Below, piece by piece: positions 8,912-16,991 of a stretch of DNA of 35,836 bases. Both the position numbers and the translations under genes were made by a program. The DNA is taken from contig NZ_WLYI01000047.1 of NCBI RefSeq assembly GCF_009707515.1, forward strand, positions 1 to 35,836, in the 5' to 3' direction. How positions within the stretch are numbered: position 1 is the first letter of the stretch; every line of letters starts with the position of its first letter. The DNA comes from Pseudomonas karstica. Lineage in GTDB: Bacteria; Pseudomonadota; Gammaproteobacteria; Pseudomonadales; Pseudomonadaceae. The notes beneath the pieces are model-generated. The model was not told where the DNA came from, did not search any database, and was given only the letters and a program-made list of their open reading frames with translations.

Positions 8912-8956
8912 GCAGTATACTGCGCAACCCCACCCTGTGAGCAATATAGTGCACAA
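8912..8956. promoter_or_regulatory. paired 16-base direct repeats, probable operator of the XRE-cupin regulator and DMT exporter
   Basis: GCAGTATACTGCGCAA at 8912-8927 and GCAATATAGTGCACAA at 8941-8956 match at 13 of 16 positions. Their starts are 29 bases apart, close to three helical turns. The first copy contains a perfect 12-base palindrome (GCAGTATACTGC, 8912-8923) with a -10-like TATACT on either strand. The second copy covers the GTG start of the regulator. The position between divergent genes fits a site for auto- and cross-regulation; binding by the neighbouring protein is inferred. Confidence 0.55.
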
Positions 8957-9512
8957 AGAAAATCCGCAACGGGCCTCGGTCCTGCAACACGTCAGCCAAA
9001 ACGTTCGTCGCTTGCGTCATGCCGCCGAACTGAGCCAGAGCGCATTGTCGGAAAAGTCCGGGGTCAGCCGGCGGATGCTGGTGGCCATCGAAGCGGGTGA
9101 AAAGAACGTCAGCCTGAGCACGCTCGATCGTGTCGCCGAAGCGCTGGACGTGGTCTTCAGCGACCTGATCCAGGCACCGGACGCACGCGACCATAGCCGC
9201 ATCAACGAGCTGGCCTGGGCCGGAGAAATCATCGGCAGCAAAGCCGTGTTGCTGGCCAAGGCCACCGCCCGGCGTGAAGTCGAACTGTGGGAATGGCGCT
9301 TGGAACCCGGCGATCACTATTGCCCGGACCCCGACCTGGAAGGCTGGAGCGTGCAACTGTTTGTGTTCGAGGGCTGCCTGACCCTGGTGCTGGCGGACGA
9401 AGCACGGCAGATTGATGCCGGTGAATTCTTCATGTTCGCCAGCCACCAACCCCATATCTATCGCAATGACAGTGACGTTGCGGTGAGGTTTGTACGAAAC
9501 GTGGTTATCTGA
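8949..9512 (+). CDS. XRE-family transcriptional regulator with C-terminal cupin domain
   Basis: This 187-residue protein has an N-terminal helix-turn-helix of the HTH_3/XRE type (about residues 15-70: NVRRLRHAAELSQSALSEKS, then GVSRRMLVAIEAGEKNVSLS and LDRVAEALDVVFSDL). A small beta-rich cupin domain follows (about 110-187: LEPGDHYCPDPD, VFEGCLTLVLADEARQIDAGE, FMFASHQPHIYRNDSD). XRE-cupin proteins commonly sense small metabolites or amino acids through the cupin and control a neighbouring transporter or catabolic gene. The start is a GTG at 8949 with GTGAG nearby. The frame stays open upstream to 8604, but that part overlaps the divergent transporter. Likely target: the DMT exporter. Confidence 0.88.
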   Translation: MHKENPQRASVLQHVSQNVRRLRHAAELSQSALSEKSGVSRRMLVAIEAGEKNVSLSTLDRVAEALDVVFSDLIQAPDARDHSRINELAWAGEIIGSKAVLLAKATARREVELWEWRLEPGDHYCPDPDLEGWSVQLFVFEGCLTLVLADEARQIDAGEFFMFASHQPHIYRNDSDVAVRFVRNVVI

Positions 9513-9592
9513 CGGTTGATAGCGCCGTCGAGTTGTTGGCGCGAGGCGATTGTCATGACATCTACCAAGGCAGACAGTAAAGGCGCATTTTC

Positions 9593-11011
9593 ATGAGCGA
9601 AACCCGAAGCGCACAGGCAGCGAGCGTCATCCGCCATGCCGATGTGCTGATTGTTGGCGGTGGCCTGAGCGGCACGATGCTGGCTGCGCAGTTGCTACGC
9701 CAGCCTGGAGAGCGGCAGATCCTGGTGATCGAGCCGCGCAGTGAGCTGGGACGGGGCGAGGCCTACAGTGCCGTGGAGCTGGGCCATACCTTGAACGGCA
9801 ATGCCGCGCGCATGAGTGTCGATCCGGATAATGCCGACGACTTGACCCAGTGGCTGACCGAGTACATCGCCGCAGGTGGTTGGCCGGAATCGGATCAACA
9901 GCACGTGCCCGTCAGCGAACTGTTCCCGCCCCGAGGGATTTTTGGCCTGTACGCGCAACAGCGATTGGCCGAGGCCCAGGCGCATTCACACTCCACCATA
10001 GAACACATTCGTGCCGAAGTGATCGACCTGCAGGTCGATGAGTGCTCGACACGGCTGACCCTGGACAACGGCCAGCAATTGCGTGGCGCCTTTGCAGTGC
10101 TGGCCACCGGGATGTTTCCGGCGACGCGTACGCCGCAGACCACCTCCAGCGGCCTCAACGCCGCCACGGTTGATCCATGGGATGTCGAGGCGATGACCCA
10201 GCTGGACTCGCAGTCGACCGTGCTGATCATCGGTTCCGGGCTGACCATGGTCGATGCCGTGGTGTCCCTGGAACAGGCCGGGCACCGCGGCCCCATCGAG
10301 ATTTTTTCCCGTCACGGCCTGCTACCCCATGTGCGCCGGCAGCCGCCGGGTTGGGCGGACTTCCTGGCTGAAGATCACGCCCTGTGCAGCCCTCGCCAGT
10401 TAGTGCGTGAGGTACGCCGCCAATGCCATGCCGCCCTGGATCAGGATGTCGATTGGCAAGCACCGTTGGACACGGTGCGGGCCCATATTGGGCGCTTATG
10501 GAGCCAGGCCAGTGAGCGCGAAAAGCGTCAGTTTGTGCGTCACGTCCGGCCTTGGTGGGAAAGCCACCACCATCGCTCGCCGCCCTTGAGCGCCGAGCTG
10601 GTGGCGCGTTTGCATGGAGAAGGGCGACTGCGTATCCACGCGGCTTCGTTCAAGGGGGTGGAGTCGTCTGCATCAGGTGAAGTGAGGATTCTCCTGCGTC
10701 GCCGTGGCGAGCAGCAAACCACTCTCGTGACGGGGGCTGCGCTGATCAACTCCAGTGGCATCGAATACGACTGGCGCCGAGTGGATCGGCCATTGCCCCG
10801 GCAATTGCTGGCCCGTGGCTTGATTCAGCCTGGGCCTTTGGCGCTGGGGATTGCGGCGCATGTGTCTGGCGCCGTATTGGACGTTGACGGTCACGTCAGC
10901 CAGCGCCTGTTCGCCATGGGCCCACCGCTGCGGGGCATGTGGTGGGAAAGCACGGCGGTGACGGATGTGGCAAGCCAGGCCAAGGCCTTGGCGGCGCGGC
11001 TGGCGATGTAA
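9593..11011 (+). CDS. FAD/NAD(P)-binding protein of the YdhS (COG4529) type
   Basis: This 472-residue cytoplasmic protein has an N-terminal Rossmann dinucleotide fold, HADVLIVGGGLSGTMLAAQ (about residues 15-33; GxGxxG-like GGGLSG). It is followed by the acidic end of strand two (VIEPRSELGRGEAYS). A second nucleotide motif, VLIIGSGLTMVDAVVSLEQAG (about residue 210), suggests an NAD(P)H site. The layout matches the NAD_binding_9/COG4529 flavoprotein group, whose substrates are mostly unknown. The ATG at 9593 is preceded by AAGGCG. The upstream gap contains a small palindrome (TGTCATGACA) near 9553. No partner gene is adjacent; the next gene is convergent. Confidence 0.82.
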   Translation: MSETRSAQAASVIRHADVLIVGGGLSGTMLAAQLLRQPGERQILVIEPRSELGRGEAYSAVELGHTLNGNAARMSVDPDNADDLTQWLTEYIAAGGWPESDQQHVPVSELFPPRGIFGLYAQQRLAEAQAHSHSTIEHIRAEVIDLQVDECSTRLTLDNGQQLRGAFAVLATGMFPATRTPQTTSSGLNAATVDPWDVEAMTQLDSQSTVLIIGSGLTMVDAVVSLEQAGHRGPIEIFSRHGLLPHVRRQPPGWADFLAEDHALCSPRQLVREVRRQCHAALDQDVDWQAPLDTVRAHIGRLWSQASEREKRQFVRHVRPWWESHHHRSPPLSAELVARLHGEGRLRIHAASFKGVESSASGEVRILLRRRGEQQTTLVTGAALINSSGIEYDWRRVDRPLPRQLLARGLIQPGPLALGIAAHVSGAVLDVDGHVSQRLFAMGPPLRGMWWESTAVTDVASQAKALAARLAM

Positions 11012-11081
11012 CCTTGTAATCATTGCCGAGGTACAAGGCTGCGATAAAGGGCCGCAGGACCTGCAGCGGTTTCAACACCCT

Positions 11082-11126
11082 GGCGACTGCTGCGCAGCCG
11101 ATCGCAGGCTGCGCCAGCGGCTACAG
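11082..11126. repeat. fluorescens-type intergenic palindromic repeat
   Basis: An imperfect stem is formed by GCTGCGCAGCC (11089-11099) and GGCTGCGCCAGC (11107-11118), followed by GGCTACAGG. From memory, elements of this composition occur many times between genes in P. fluorescens-group genomes. Here it sits between convergent genes and may help end transcription. The TAG stop of the HlyD-like gene (11121-11123) lies inside it. Confidence 0.6.
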
Positions 11127-12398
11127 GTCGTTTGGCTGGGGCACTTTGACAAACCCCGGCCTGAGCCCGAACACCTCCACGCCTTGTGCGGTGGATTGTC
11201 CGGTGGTCACGCTCATCCGTTCCACCGGTTTGTCCATGGCCGCCCGGTACTCCACCGACATCCCGCTTTCCCCGCGGGTGATTGCCTGGGCCGGTACGAT
11301 GATCGCCTGGTCATTGTTGTAGGTGACGATGGTCAATCGGGCGCTCATGCCCAGGCGTACCCGTTGCAGTTGCTGCGCGGTCAGCTTGGGAATGGACAGG
11401 GTAACCGGAAATTGCGCGCTGCCCTGACTATCGCTGGCCATCGCCAGGCCGCTGACTACGCTGACGGAACCGGTCAGCCGCTCACCGTCGAAACCATCGC
11501 CCATGACTTCCACCGCCTGGCCCTGGTGCAACTGGTTGATGTCCAGCTCCGATACCTTGGCGACGATTTTCAAACGTTCGATATTGGCCAGCCCGAACAG
11601 CACTTGGCCCTGGTTGACCTTGCTGCCGGCCTGGACCGGCGCGCTGTTGGCGGCGCCCCCCAGAGGTGAAGCGCTGCTGCCAGGCGCCGGCACCACGATG
11701 CCGGAGAACGGTGCCTTGACCTCCTTGCCTTCGAGCAGCGTGTGCAAGGCTTCATATTTCACTGTGGCATTGGTCAGCTCCATATCGGCAATCTGCCGGT
11801 ATTCACCCTGGCCTTGGTCCATCGCCTGTTGCAGTTCGCTGCGGGCAGCCGCCAGGTCCAGTTGTTGTTGCTGGGCCTGTTGCTTGAGGTCGTCCAGTTC
11901 ATTGCGAGGGATGATGCCGCGCTGGAACAGGTTTTCGCTTTCGGCCAATTTGCGTTGAGTGTTGGCGGCGCTCATTTGCGCGGTACGCAGGCTACGCTTG
12001 GCACGGCTGACCAGTTGCCCGCTGTCCCAGTCCTGCATTTCCTGCACCGTGCGCCGGGCCTTGAGCTGGGCGGAAAGCGCGTCGCGCAGTTGCACTTCGA
12101 GGGTGGCCGGGTCCATGCGCAACAGCACCTGGCCTGCGTCCACCTGCTGGCCCTGTTCCACCAGGTTGGCCTGGACGTTGCCGTCGAAGGGCGCGATGAG
12201 GGTGATGGTGGTGTCGGGCTCGATCTTGCCCACCAGGCCTATCTGGTGCACCAGCGGATCAACCTTCACCGCCTGCCACTGTTCAACTGTGGCGGGCGGG
12301 TCGGCGGCGGGGCTGCGATAGCTGACGAGCGCAATCCCTGCGCCCGCCAACAGCACGATCAACACTGCACCCAACAGGCGTTTTTTATTAGTAGTCAT
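11121..12398 (-). CDS. HlyD/MacA-like periplasmic adaptor of ABC efflux system
   Basis: This 425-residue membrane-fusion protein has one N-terminal anchor (KKRLLGAVLIVLLAGAGIAL, residues 5-24). A lipoyl half-motif follows (TLIAPFDGNVQANLVEQGQQ). Next is a long alpha-hairpin rich in Gln/Leu/Glu (about residues 105-205, with RGIIPRNELDDLKQQAQQQQ) and then the second lipoyl half (VKAPFSGIVVPAPGSS). Beta-barrel and membrane-proximal parts come last (GMSARLTIVTYNNDQAIIVP). Such adaptors bridge an inner-membrane ABC transporter to a TolC-type channel. It is the last gene of the operon, and its start overlaps the end of the TolC-like gene by 11 bases. The stop codon falls within an intergenic repeat. 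Confidence 0.9.
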   Translation of the reverse strand: MTTNKKRLLGAVLIVLLAGAGIALVSYRSPAADPPATVEQWQAVKVDPLVHQIGLVGKIEPDTTITLIAPFDGNVQANLVEQGQQVDAGQVLLRMDPATLEVQLRDALSAQLKARRTVQEMQDWDSGQLVSRAKRSLRTAQMSAANTQRKLAESENLFQRGIIPRNELDDLKQQAQQQQLDLAAARSELQQAMDQGQGEYRQIADMELTNATVKYEALHTLLEGKEVKAPFSGIVVPAPGSSASPLGGAANSAPVQAGSKVNQGQVLFGLANIERLKIVAKVSELDINQLHQGQAVEVMGDGFDGERLTGSVSVVSGLAMASDSQGSAQFPVTLSIPKLTAQQLQRVRLGMSARLTIVTYNNDQAIIVPAQAITRGESGMSVEYRAAMDKPVERMSVTTGQSTAQGVEVFGLRPGFVKVPQPNDL

Positions 12399-13869
12399 TG
12401 AGGGTGATTTCCCAACTTTCCAACGTCATGCCCAGGGTTAAATCGAGTTGCGTCTGGGCGTTCAAATAGGCAATCAGTGCATTGAGCCGTGCATTTTCAG
12501 CGTTGCGCAGGTCGGTTTCGAAACTCAGCACCTGGAAGTTGGTGGAGCGCCCTGCGCTGAGTTTTTCTCGTTCAATTTCGATCTTGCGCCTGGACAGTTC
12601 GACCGCCCGCTGCGAGATTTCATACTGGCGCCAGCGAGTGCCCAAGTCGCGCACCACATCATTGACGTTGCGCTCCAATTGCTGCCTGGCATCGGCGATG
12701 ACGATCTGCTGGTTTTCCACATCGACCCGGGCGTGCACCTCGGCCTGGCGGGTGCTGATATCCCCGATGGGAATCTGCACCTGAATGCCGGCGTAACTGT
12801 CCCAGCGCCGGTCGTGGGTATTGCCGCTGTCGTTGCTGTAGGCATCCCGATACTGATTACCCCCGGCGACCAAGTCCACCTGCCAGCGTCCGGAGTCTTT
12901 GGCGATCACCAGGTTGAGGTCGGCTTGCTGGCTGCCGAGCAGGGTGGCCAGGTATTCCGGTTGCTGGTTCTGGGCGAGGTTGAAGGCCTGGCGTTTGTCG
13001 ATGTTCATGGGCGTGGCTTCCAGGGCTTCGGTGGCACGAATTGGTGTAGACAGGTCCAGGGCCAGCAGGCGCAGCAGGGCCAGGCGGCTGGTGTCCAGTT
13101 GGTTCTGTGCTTCTTCCACGCCCAGTTGCTGGGTGGCGATGTCGGCTTCGGTTTGCACGATCTCGAACTCGGCCATGCGTCCGGCGGCGATCAGCGCTTT
13201 GTTGACCTCAAGCAGCGTATTGGAACGCTTGAGCGCGTCCTGGACGATACTCAGTTGCTCCTGGGCTCGCAGCAGCTCGCGGTAGGTGGCGATGACCTGA
13301 CTGATGGTTTGCGCCACAGTAGCCTTGAGGTTCAGCCGGTTGGCCTGCTCCGACAACCGCGACAGGCGCAACGGCGCGGTGGTGGCGTCCCAGCCGGCAC
13401 CGCGCATCAACGGCTGGATGATTGCCAGGTCCAGGCCGTCGCTGCGATAGCGGCCGGCACGGTTGGCGTTGTTCAACTGTTGGGTCCAGGACATGCTCAG
13501 CCGGGTGCCGTATTCACTGAGCAAGGTGGCGGCCGGGGCCAGGTTGGAGTTACGCGCGTTGTCGGCCGAACCGCGATTGGCGCGGTAATTACCGTTGAGC
13601 GCCAGCTTGGGGTTGAAGATGTCTTCGGCAACCCGCAGGTCGAATTTCTGCGCGACGCGTTGCAGGTAAACGCTGCGAATTGCCGGGTTATTGCGCAACC
13701 CCAGGTACACCGCGTCGCCCAGGGTCAAGGTGGTGGTCTGGGTGCTGAGGGAAACACTGTGGTTATAGCCGCTGCGGGTGGTGCTCGGGGCCGAGGGGTT
13801 GATCAGCACATCGGCGGCCAAGCTGGGCGCGCTGGCCAGGGCAATGACCAGTAGCAGGCGTTTATTCAT
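12388..13869 (-). CDS. TolC-like outer membrane efflux protein
   Basis: This 493-residue protein has a signal peptide (MNKRLLLVIALASAPSLAAD) and the outer membrane efflux pattern of paired long coiled-coil helices. Examples are VAQTISQVIATYRELLRAQE, ADIATQQLGVEEAQNQLDTS and later NALIAYLNAQTQLDLTLGMT. There is a repeated architecture of two halves. It forms the exit duct for the ABC/HlyD partners. I place the start at 13869, which overlaps the permease end by 8 bases; a longer frame from 14013 adds a stretch inside the permease gene with no homologous look. No lipobox cysteine is visible, so it is TolC-like and not OprM-like. Confidence 0.9.
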   Translation of the reverse strand: MNKRLLLVIALASAPSLAADVLINPSAPSTTRSGYNHSVSLSTQTTTLTLGDAVYLGLRNNPAIRSVYLQRVAQKFDLRVAEDIFNPKLALNGNYRANRGSADNARNSNLAPAATLLSEYGTRLSMSWTQQLNNANRAGRYRSDGLDLAIIQPLMRGAGWDATTAPLRLSRLSEQANRLNLKATVAQTISQVIATYRELLRAQEQLSIVQDALKRSNTLLEVNKALIAAGRMAEFEIVQTEADIATQQLGVEEAQNQLDTSRLALLRLLALDLSTPIRATEALEATPMNIDKRQAFNLAQNQQPEYLATLLGSQQADLNLVIAKDSGRWQVDLVAGGNQYRDAYSNDSGNTHDRRWDSYAGIQVQIPIGDISTRQAEVHARVDVENQQIVIADARQQLERNVNDVVRDLGTRWRQYEISQRAVELSRRKIEIEREKLSAGRSTNFQVLSFETDLRNAENARLNALIAYLNAQTQLDLTLGMTLESWEITLNDY

Positions 13870-15061
13870 CACGCAACGCCTCCACCGGCTGCAACCGCGA
13901 CGCTGAAACCGCCGGGTAGATGCCGAAAAACAATCCCACCAACAATGTGCTGCCCACCCCGAGGGGCAAGGCGGCGACGGCCAAGGAAAATTCCCAGCCG
14001 GACAACCAGGCATATAGATACGCGGCGCTCATGCCCAGCACCGCGCCACATAAGGCCCCGACAGCAGTGAGAGTGACCGCCTCCAGCAGAAACAGATTGC
14101 GAATGTCTCGCTGGCGAGCGCCCAGGGCCATGCGAATGCCGATTTCCCGACGCCGCTGCGAGACGTTCATCAGCATCACATTCATCACCCCGACGCCGCC
14201 GCCCACCAGGGTAATAGCCCCGAGGGCCAGCAACAGGTAGGCGAAGGTGCGGCTTTGCCGGGTCATGCCGTCAATCATTTGCTGGGGTACCTGGATATCC
14301 ACGTCGTGGTCGGTGAGTTGGGCTTGCAACGCGGCAGTGGCGTCTCGGGCGATACGTTCCATGTCCAGGCCCGGGGTAGCGCGGATGATGACGTTGCTGA
14401 TTTGCGGCGTAGGGTAGATGCGGCGCATGCCCTGGGCGGGGATGAACATCGACTCATTGGCTTGTACCGGAACCAGCATGGATCGGGGCTGGTTGTGCAG
14501 AATGCCAATGATCTGGAATAGGTAGTCGTTGATCCGCACCCGGTCACCCAGTTGCAGCGGGTCGCCTGGGAGGCTGAGGGCCTGGGCCACCTGGTCGCCG
14601 ATCACCGCGTAGATTTCGCCGCCATCAAACGGCGACAGGAAACGCCCTTCACGCAGCGACAGGCGCATGGCGTCCTTCAGGTCCGGGGTACTGCCGATGA
14701 TCCCGGCACCGAACGTGCGACCATGGAATATCACCGACCCGCTGAATTGCGACGTCGCGCCAATATGCGCAATGCCCGGCACGGCTTTGCGCACGGCCTC
14801 CAGGTCCAGGCTGGCGCGCATGGGCACGCTACTGCTGCCCCGTGGCGGGAACTGCGCCACCAGGGTGTCGGTGCCCATGTCCTTGAAAATCGCCGCCGCG
14901 TCTTCGGCGGCGTTGTGGCCGATATTGATCAGCGCCACCACTGAGGAGCTGCCGATGACGATCCCCAGCAGGGCCAGGATCGAACGCTTGCCTAAGGTCC
15001 GCAGGCTGACAACGGCTTCATGCAGCAGTTGGCTCAGGCTCTGTTCGACCCGTAGTCTCAT
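13862..15061 (-). CDS. ABC transporter permease, MacB/FtsX type
   Basis: This 399-residue protein has one N-terminal membrane helix after a cytoplasmic stretch (RSILALLGIVIGSSSVVALI). A periplasmic MacB core domain follows (about 70-270, with RGSSSVPMRASLDLEAV and IGDQVAQALSLPGDP). Three C-terminal helices carry the FtsX signature MNVMLMNVSQRRREIGIRMA. MacB normally fuses this part to its ATPase; here the ATPase is a separate gene directly upstream with an ATGA overlap. Family members act as mechanotransmission pumps that drive substrates from the periplasm through a TolC duct. Substrates range from macrolides to peptides and siderophores; none can be assigned here. Confidence 0.92.
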   Translation of the reverse strand: MRLRVEQSLSQLLHEAVVSLRTLGKRSILALLGIVIGSSSVVALINIGHNAAEDAAAIFKDMGTDTLVAQFPPRGSSSVPMRASLDLEAVRKAVPGIAHIGATSQFSGSVIFHGRTFGAGIIGSTPDLKDAMRLSLREGRFLSPFDGGEIYAVIGDQVAQALSLPGDPLQLGDRVRINDYLFQIIGILHNQPRSMLVPVQANESMFIPAQGMRRIYPTPQISNVIIRATPGLDMERIARDATAALQAQLTDHDVDIQVPQQMIDGMTRQSRTFAYLLLALGAITLVGGGVGVMNVMLMNVSQRRREIGIRMALGARQRDIRNLFLLEAVTLTAVGALCGAVLGMSAAYLYAWLSGWEFSLAVAALPLGVGSTLLVGLFFGIYPAVSASRLQPVEALRDE

Positions 15062-15765
15062 AGATGCCCAACCTCTTGCACCACACCATTGCGCACCAGG
15101 ATCTTGCGATTCAGGCGCTCGGCAATGTGTGGGTCGTGGGTGACGATAATCAGCGTGACTTGCTGTTCGCGGTTGAGGGCCAGCAGCAGGTCCATGATGT
15201 CCTGGGCGGTGGTGCTGTCGAGGTTGCCGGTGGGTTCGTCGGCAAGGATCACCGAAGGTTTACCCACCAGTGCCCTGGCAATCGCCACCCGCTGGCGCTG
15301 GCCGCCGGAAAGATCGGCCGGGCGATGCTGGGCGCGTTCGCCCAGGCCCACCTGCTCGAGCATGCGCAGCGCCTGCTCCACCGATTCATGGCGGGAGATG
15401 CCGCGATAGCTCAAGGGCAGGGCAACATTGTCCAGGGCACTGAGGCGCGATAGCAGGTTGAAGCTTTGGAACACAAAGCCGATCTGTTGGTTGCGGATTG
15501 CCGCCAGTTGATCGGGGCTGGCGTTGAAAATGTCATGGCCAGCGAAGTGATACTGGCCGCAGTCAGGCAGGTCCAGCAGGCCGAGGATATTGAGCAGGGT
15601 GCTCTTGCCGGAGCCGGAAGCACCAAGGATGCTGCAGCTGTCACCCTGGGTGATGGACAGGCAGACGTCATTGAGAATGGCCAGGTGCTGCCCGGCCAAC
15701 TGATAGCTTTTGCCAATGCCTTGCAGGGAAATGAAGCCTGGGAGCGTGGGGGTATCTGTCATCAT
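15058..15765 (-). CDS. ABC transporter ATP-binding protein, LolD/MacB-ATPase type
   Basis: This 235-residue ATPase has Walker A GASGSGKST (residues 48-56), Q-loop Gln100 (GFVFQSFNLL), signature DLSGGQRQRV (151-160) and Walker B ILADEPTGNLDS (173-184), followed by the H-loop in IIVTHD. This is the MacB/LolD/SalX class that pairs with FtsX-type permeases. It is the first gene of the four-gene efflux operon and overlaps the permease by 4 bases. Two ATG codons in a row (15765 and 15762) are possible starts, with AGGCG upstream. Confidence 0.94.
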   Translation of the reverse strand: MMTDTPTLPGFISLQGIGKSYQLAGQHLAILNDVCLSITQGDSCSILGASGSGKSTLLNILGLLDLPDCGQYHFAGHDIFNASPDQLAAIRNQQIGFVFQSFNLLSRLSALDNVALPLSYRGISRHESVEQALRMLEQVGLGERAQHRPADLSGGQRQRVAIARALVGKPSVILADEPTGNLDSTTAQDIMDLLLALNREQQVTLIIVTHDPHIAERLNRKILVRNGVVQEVGHL

Positions 15766-16111
15766 GACTACGCCTGCAGTCTCGACGGTTGCGGCATACT
15801 CCCGAAAACCCTTGTAACAAGTTCAGGAGCGCTTTGGGACACGTCACGGACTGTTTTTATTTCTTGTTTTTAAAATATTGTTTGAATAGTAACCTTGATC
15901 ACCCCACTTCGCCAGCCGTAGAGATAGAGCGGTTTTACCCCGTGTACCCGCAGCCCCACCAGGGTTGAAAGCGGCCCTGTTTTGCCGCTGGCACGCCGGT
16001 AGCCGGGAGCTTGCGATGGTATGGCGTAGCGTCACTACTTGCTTTCGATCGGCGCCCCCGGTATAAAAAATCAAATTTATTTTTAAAACGTATTTCCGAC
16101 ATGGAAACCCT
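15766..16111. promoter_or_regulatory. 346-base divergent regulatory region between the ABC efflux operon and the TetR regulator
   Basis: No gene is supported here. A plus-strand promoter for the regulator is TTGCTT (16039-16044), 17 bases, TATAAA (16062-16067). Two copies of one AT-rich motif lie in opposite orientation near the two ends: 15864-15887 on the plus strand and 16069-16092 on the minus strand. They share TTTTAAAA followed five bases later by TTTGA. The second copy begins right behind the regulator's -10 element, where a bound repressor would block initiation. Binding by the TetR protein is inferred. No convincing promoter for the ABC operon could be chosen, though the first motif is embedded in AT-rich DNA about 100 bases upstream of it. 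Confidence 0.5.
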
Positions 16112-16867
16112 ATGGCCGCGAAGAAACTCAGCGCTCCAAACGTTACCAAGACTCGACTGCTGGATGCGACAGAGGCTCTTTTCATCAAATACGGCTATGA
16201 CGCTGTTTTGTTGCGGCAGATTACCGAGAGGGCCCAGGTCAATCTCGCTGCGGTGAACTACCACTTCGGGGACAAAGATTCCCTGATGAAGACCTTGCTG
16301 ATGCAGCGCCTGGAGCCGCTCAACGAGCAGCGTCTGGAACTGCTCGCGCGGTGCGAGGCCGAGTCAGGCGGCCCGCTGGACTGCGACACCTTGCTCGGCG
16401 TGCTGTTCGCGCCGGCCATGGGCATGGAACGTGCCGATCCGGCCAGTGGCGAGGGGCGCTCGTTCATTCGTTTCCTGGGGCGGGTCTACAGCGACACCTC
16501 ACCGTTTATCCAGGAATACCTCAAGGTGCATTACCAGCCGGTGTTCCAGCGTTTCTTCGAAGCGTTCGCCCTGGCACTGCCGGACTTGCCGCGCAATGAA
16601 CTGGGAGTGCGCCTGCAGTTTGCCCTCAAGGCGATCTCCGGGGTGATGGCCGGTACGGAGTTGCGCTTGTTGATGAACTCCATGAGCCTGGGTCGCCCGG
16701 CCACCGACGCTGAGGTCATGGCCAAATTGATTACCTTGGTCTCTGCCGCGATTCGTGTGCCGCAACAGAGCCCCGAGGCTGAAGTGGCCCTGGCGCGGGT
16801 ATTGGATACCCAGCGGGCGATCCGCGAGCAGGCGCCAGCCGCAAGGCCTGGCAAGGTAGCGCTCTGA
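16112..16867 (+). CDS. TetR-family transcriptional regulator, PsrA-like
   Basis: This 251-residue protein has an N-terminal TetR helix-turn-helix (about residues 12-60: TRLLDATEALFIKYGYDAVL, then LRQITERAQVNLAAVNYHFG and DKDSLMKTLLMQRLEPLNEQ). The recognition helix NLAAVNYHFG and the following segment resemble PsrA and related regulators. The C-terminal ligand domain is about 190 residues long, usual for this subgroup. PsrA itself responds to long-chain fatty acids; the ligand here is unknown. The gene is divergent from the tripartite ABC efflux operon, the classic position of a local repressor. The ATG at 16112 has a GGAA-type site before it. It ends ahead of a hairpin terminator shared with sstT. 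Confidence 0.88.
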   Translation: MAAKKLSAPNVTKTRLLDATEALFIKYGYDAVLLRQITERAQVNLAAVNYHFGDKDSLMKTLLMQRLEPLNEQRLELLARCEAESGGPLDCDTLLGVLFAPAMGMERADPASGEGRSFIRFLGRVYSDTSPFIQEYLKVHYQPVFQRFFEAFALALPDLPRNELGVRLQFALKAISGVMAGTELRLLMNSMSLGRPATDAEVMAKLITLVSAAIRVPQQSPEAEVALARVLDTQRAIREQAPAARPGKVAL

Positions 16868-16936
16868 CCCCAGGCTGGCTTGCAATGAGCCGGCAATTCA
16901 CTTTCCTTTATTCAAACCCACGTAAAATACACAGGC

Positions 16937-16978
16937 AAAAAAAACCGGGTCGGTTCATTCAAGAACCCCCCGGCTTTT
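16937..16978 (-). terminator. hairpin terminator between sstT and the TetR gene
   Basis: Arms ACCGGGTCGGTTC and GAACCCCCCGGC pair around an ATTCAA loop, with an A-run on the left (T-run for the minus strand) and CTTTT on the right. The longer T-run favours sstT transcripts, but the site could also stop read-through from the TetR gene. Confidence 0.8.
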
Positions 16979-16991
16979 GCCTGCGGACGGT

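Noticed and set aside
12448..13854. Long plus-strand frame (468 codons) opposite the TolC-like gene
   Set aside because: It is the GC-rich shadow of a clear outer membrane efflux protein on the other strand, with no domain pattern of its own and no ribosome site.
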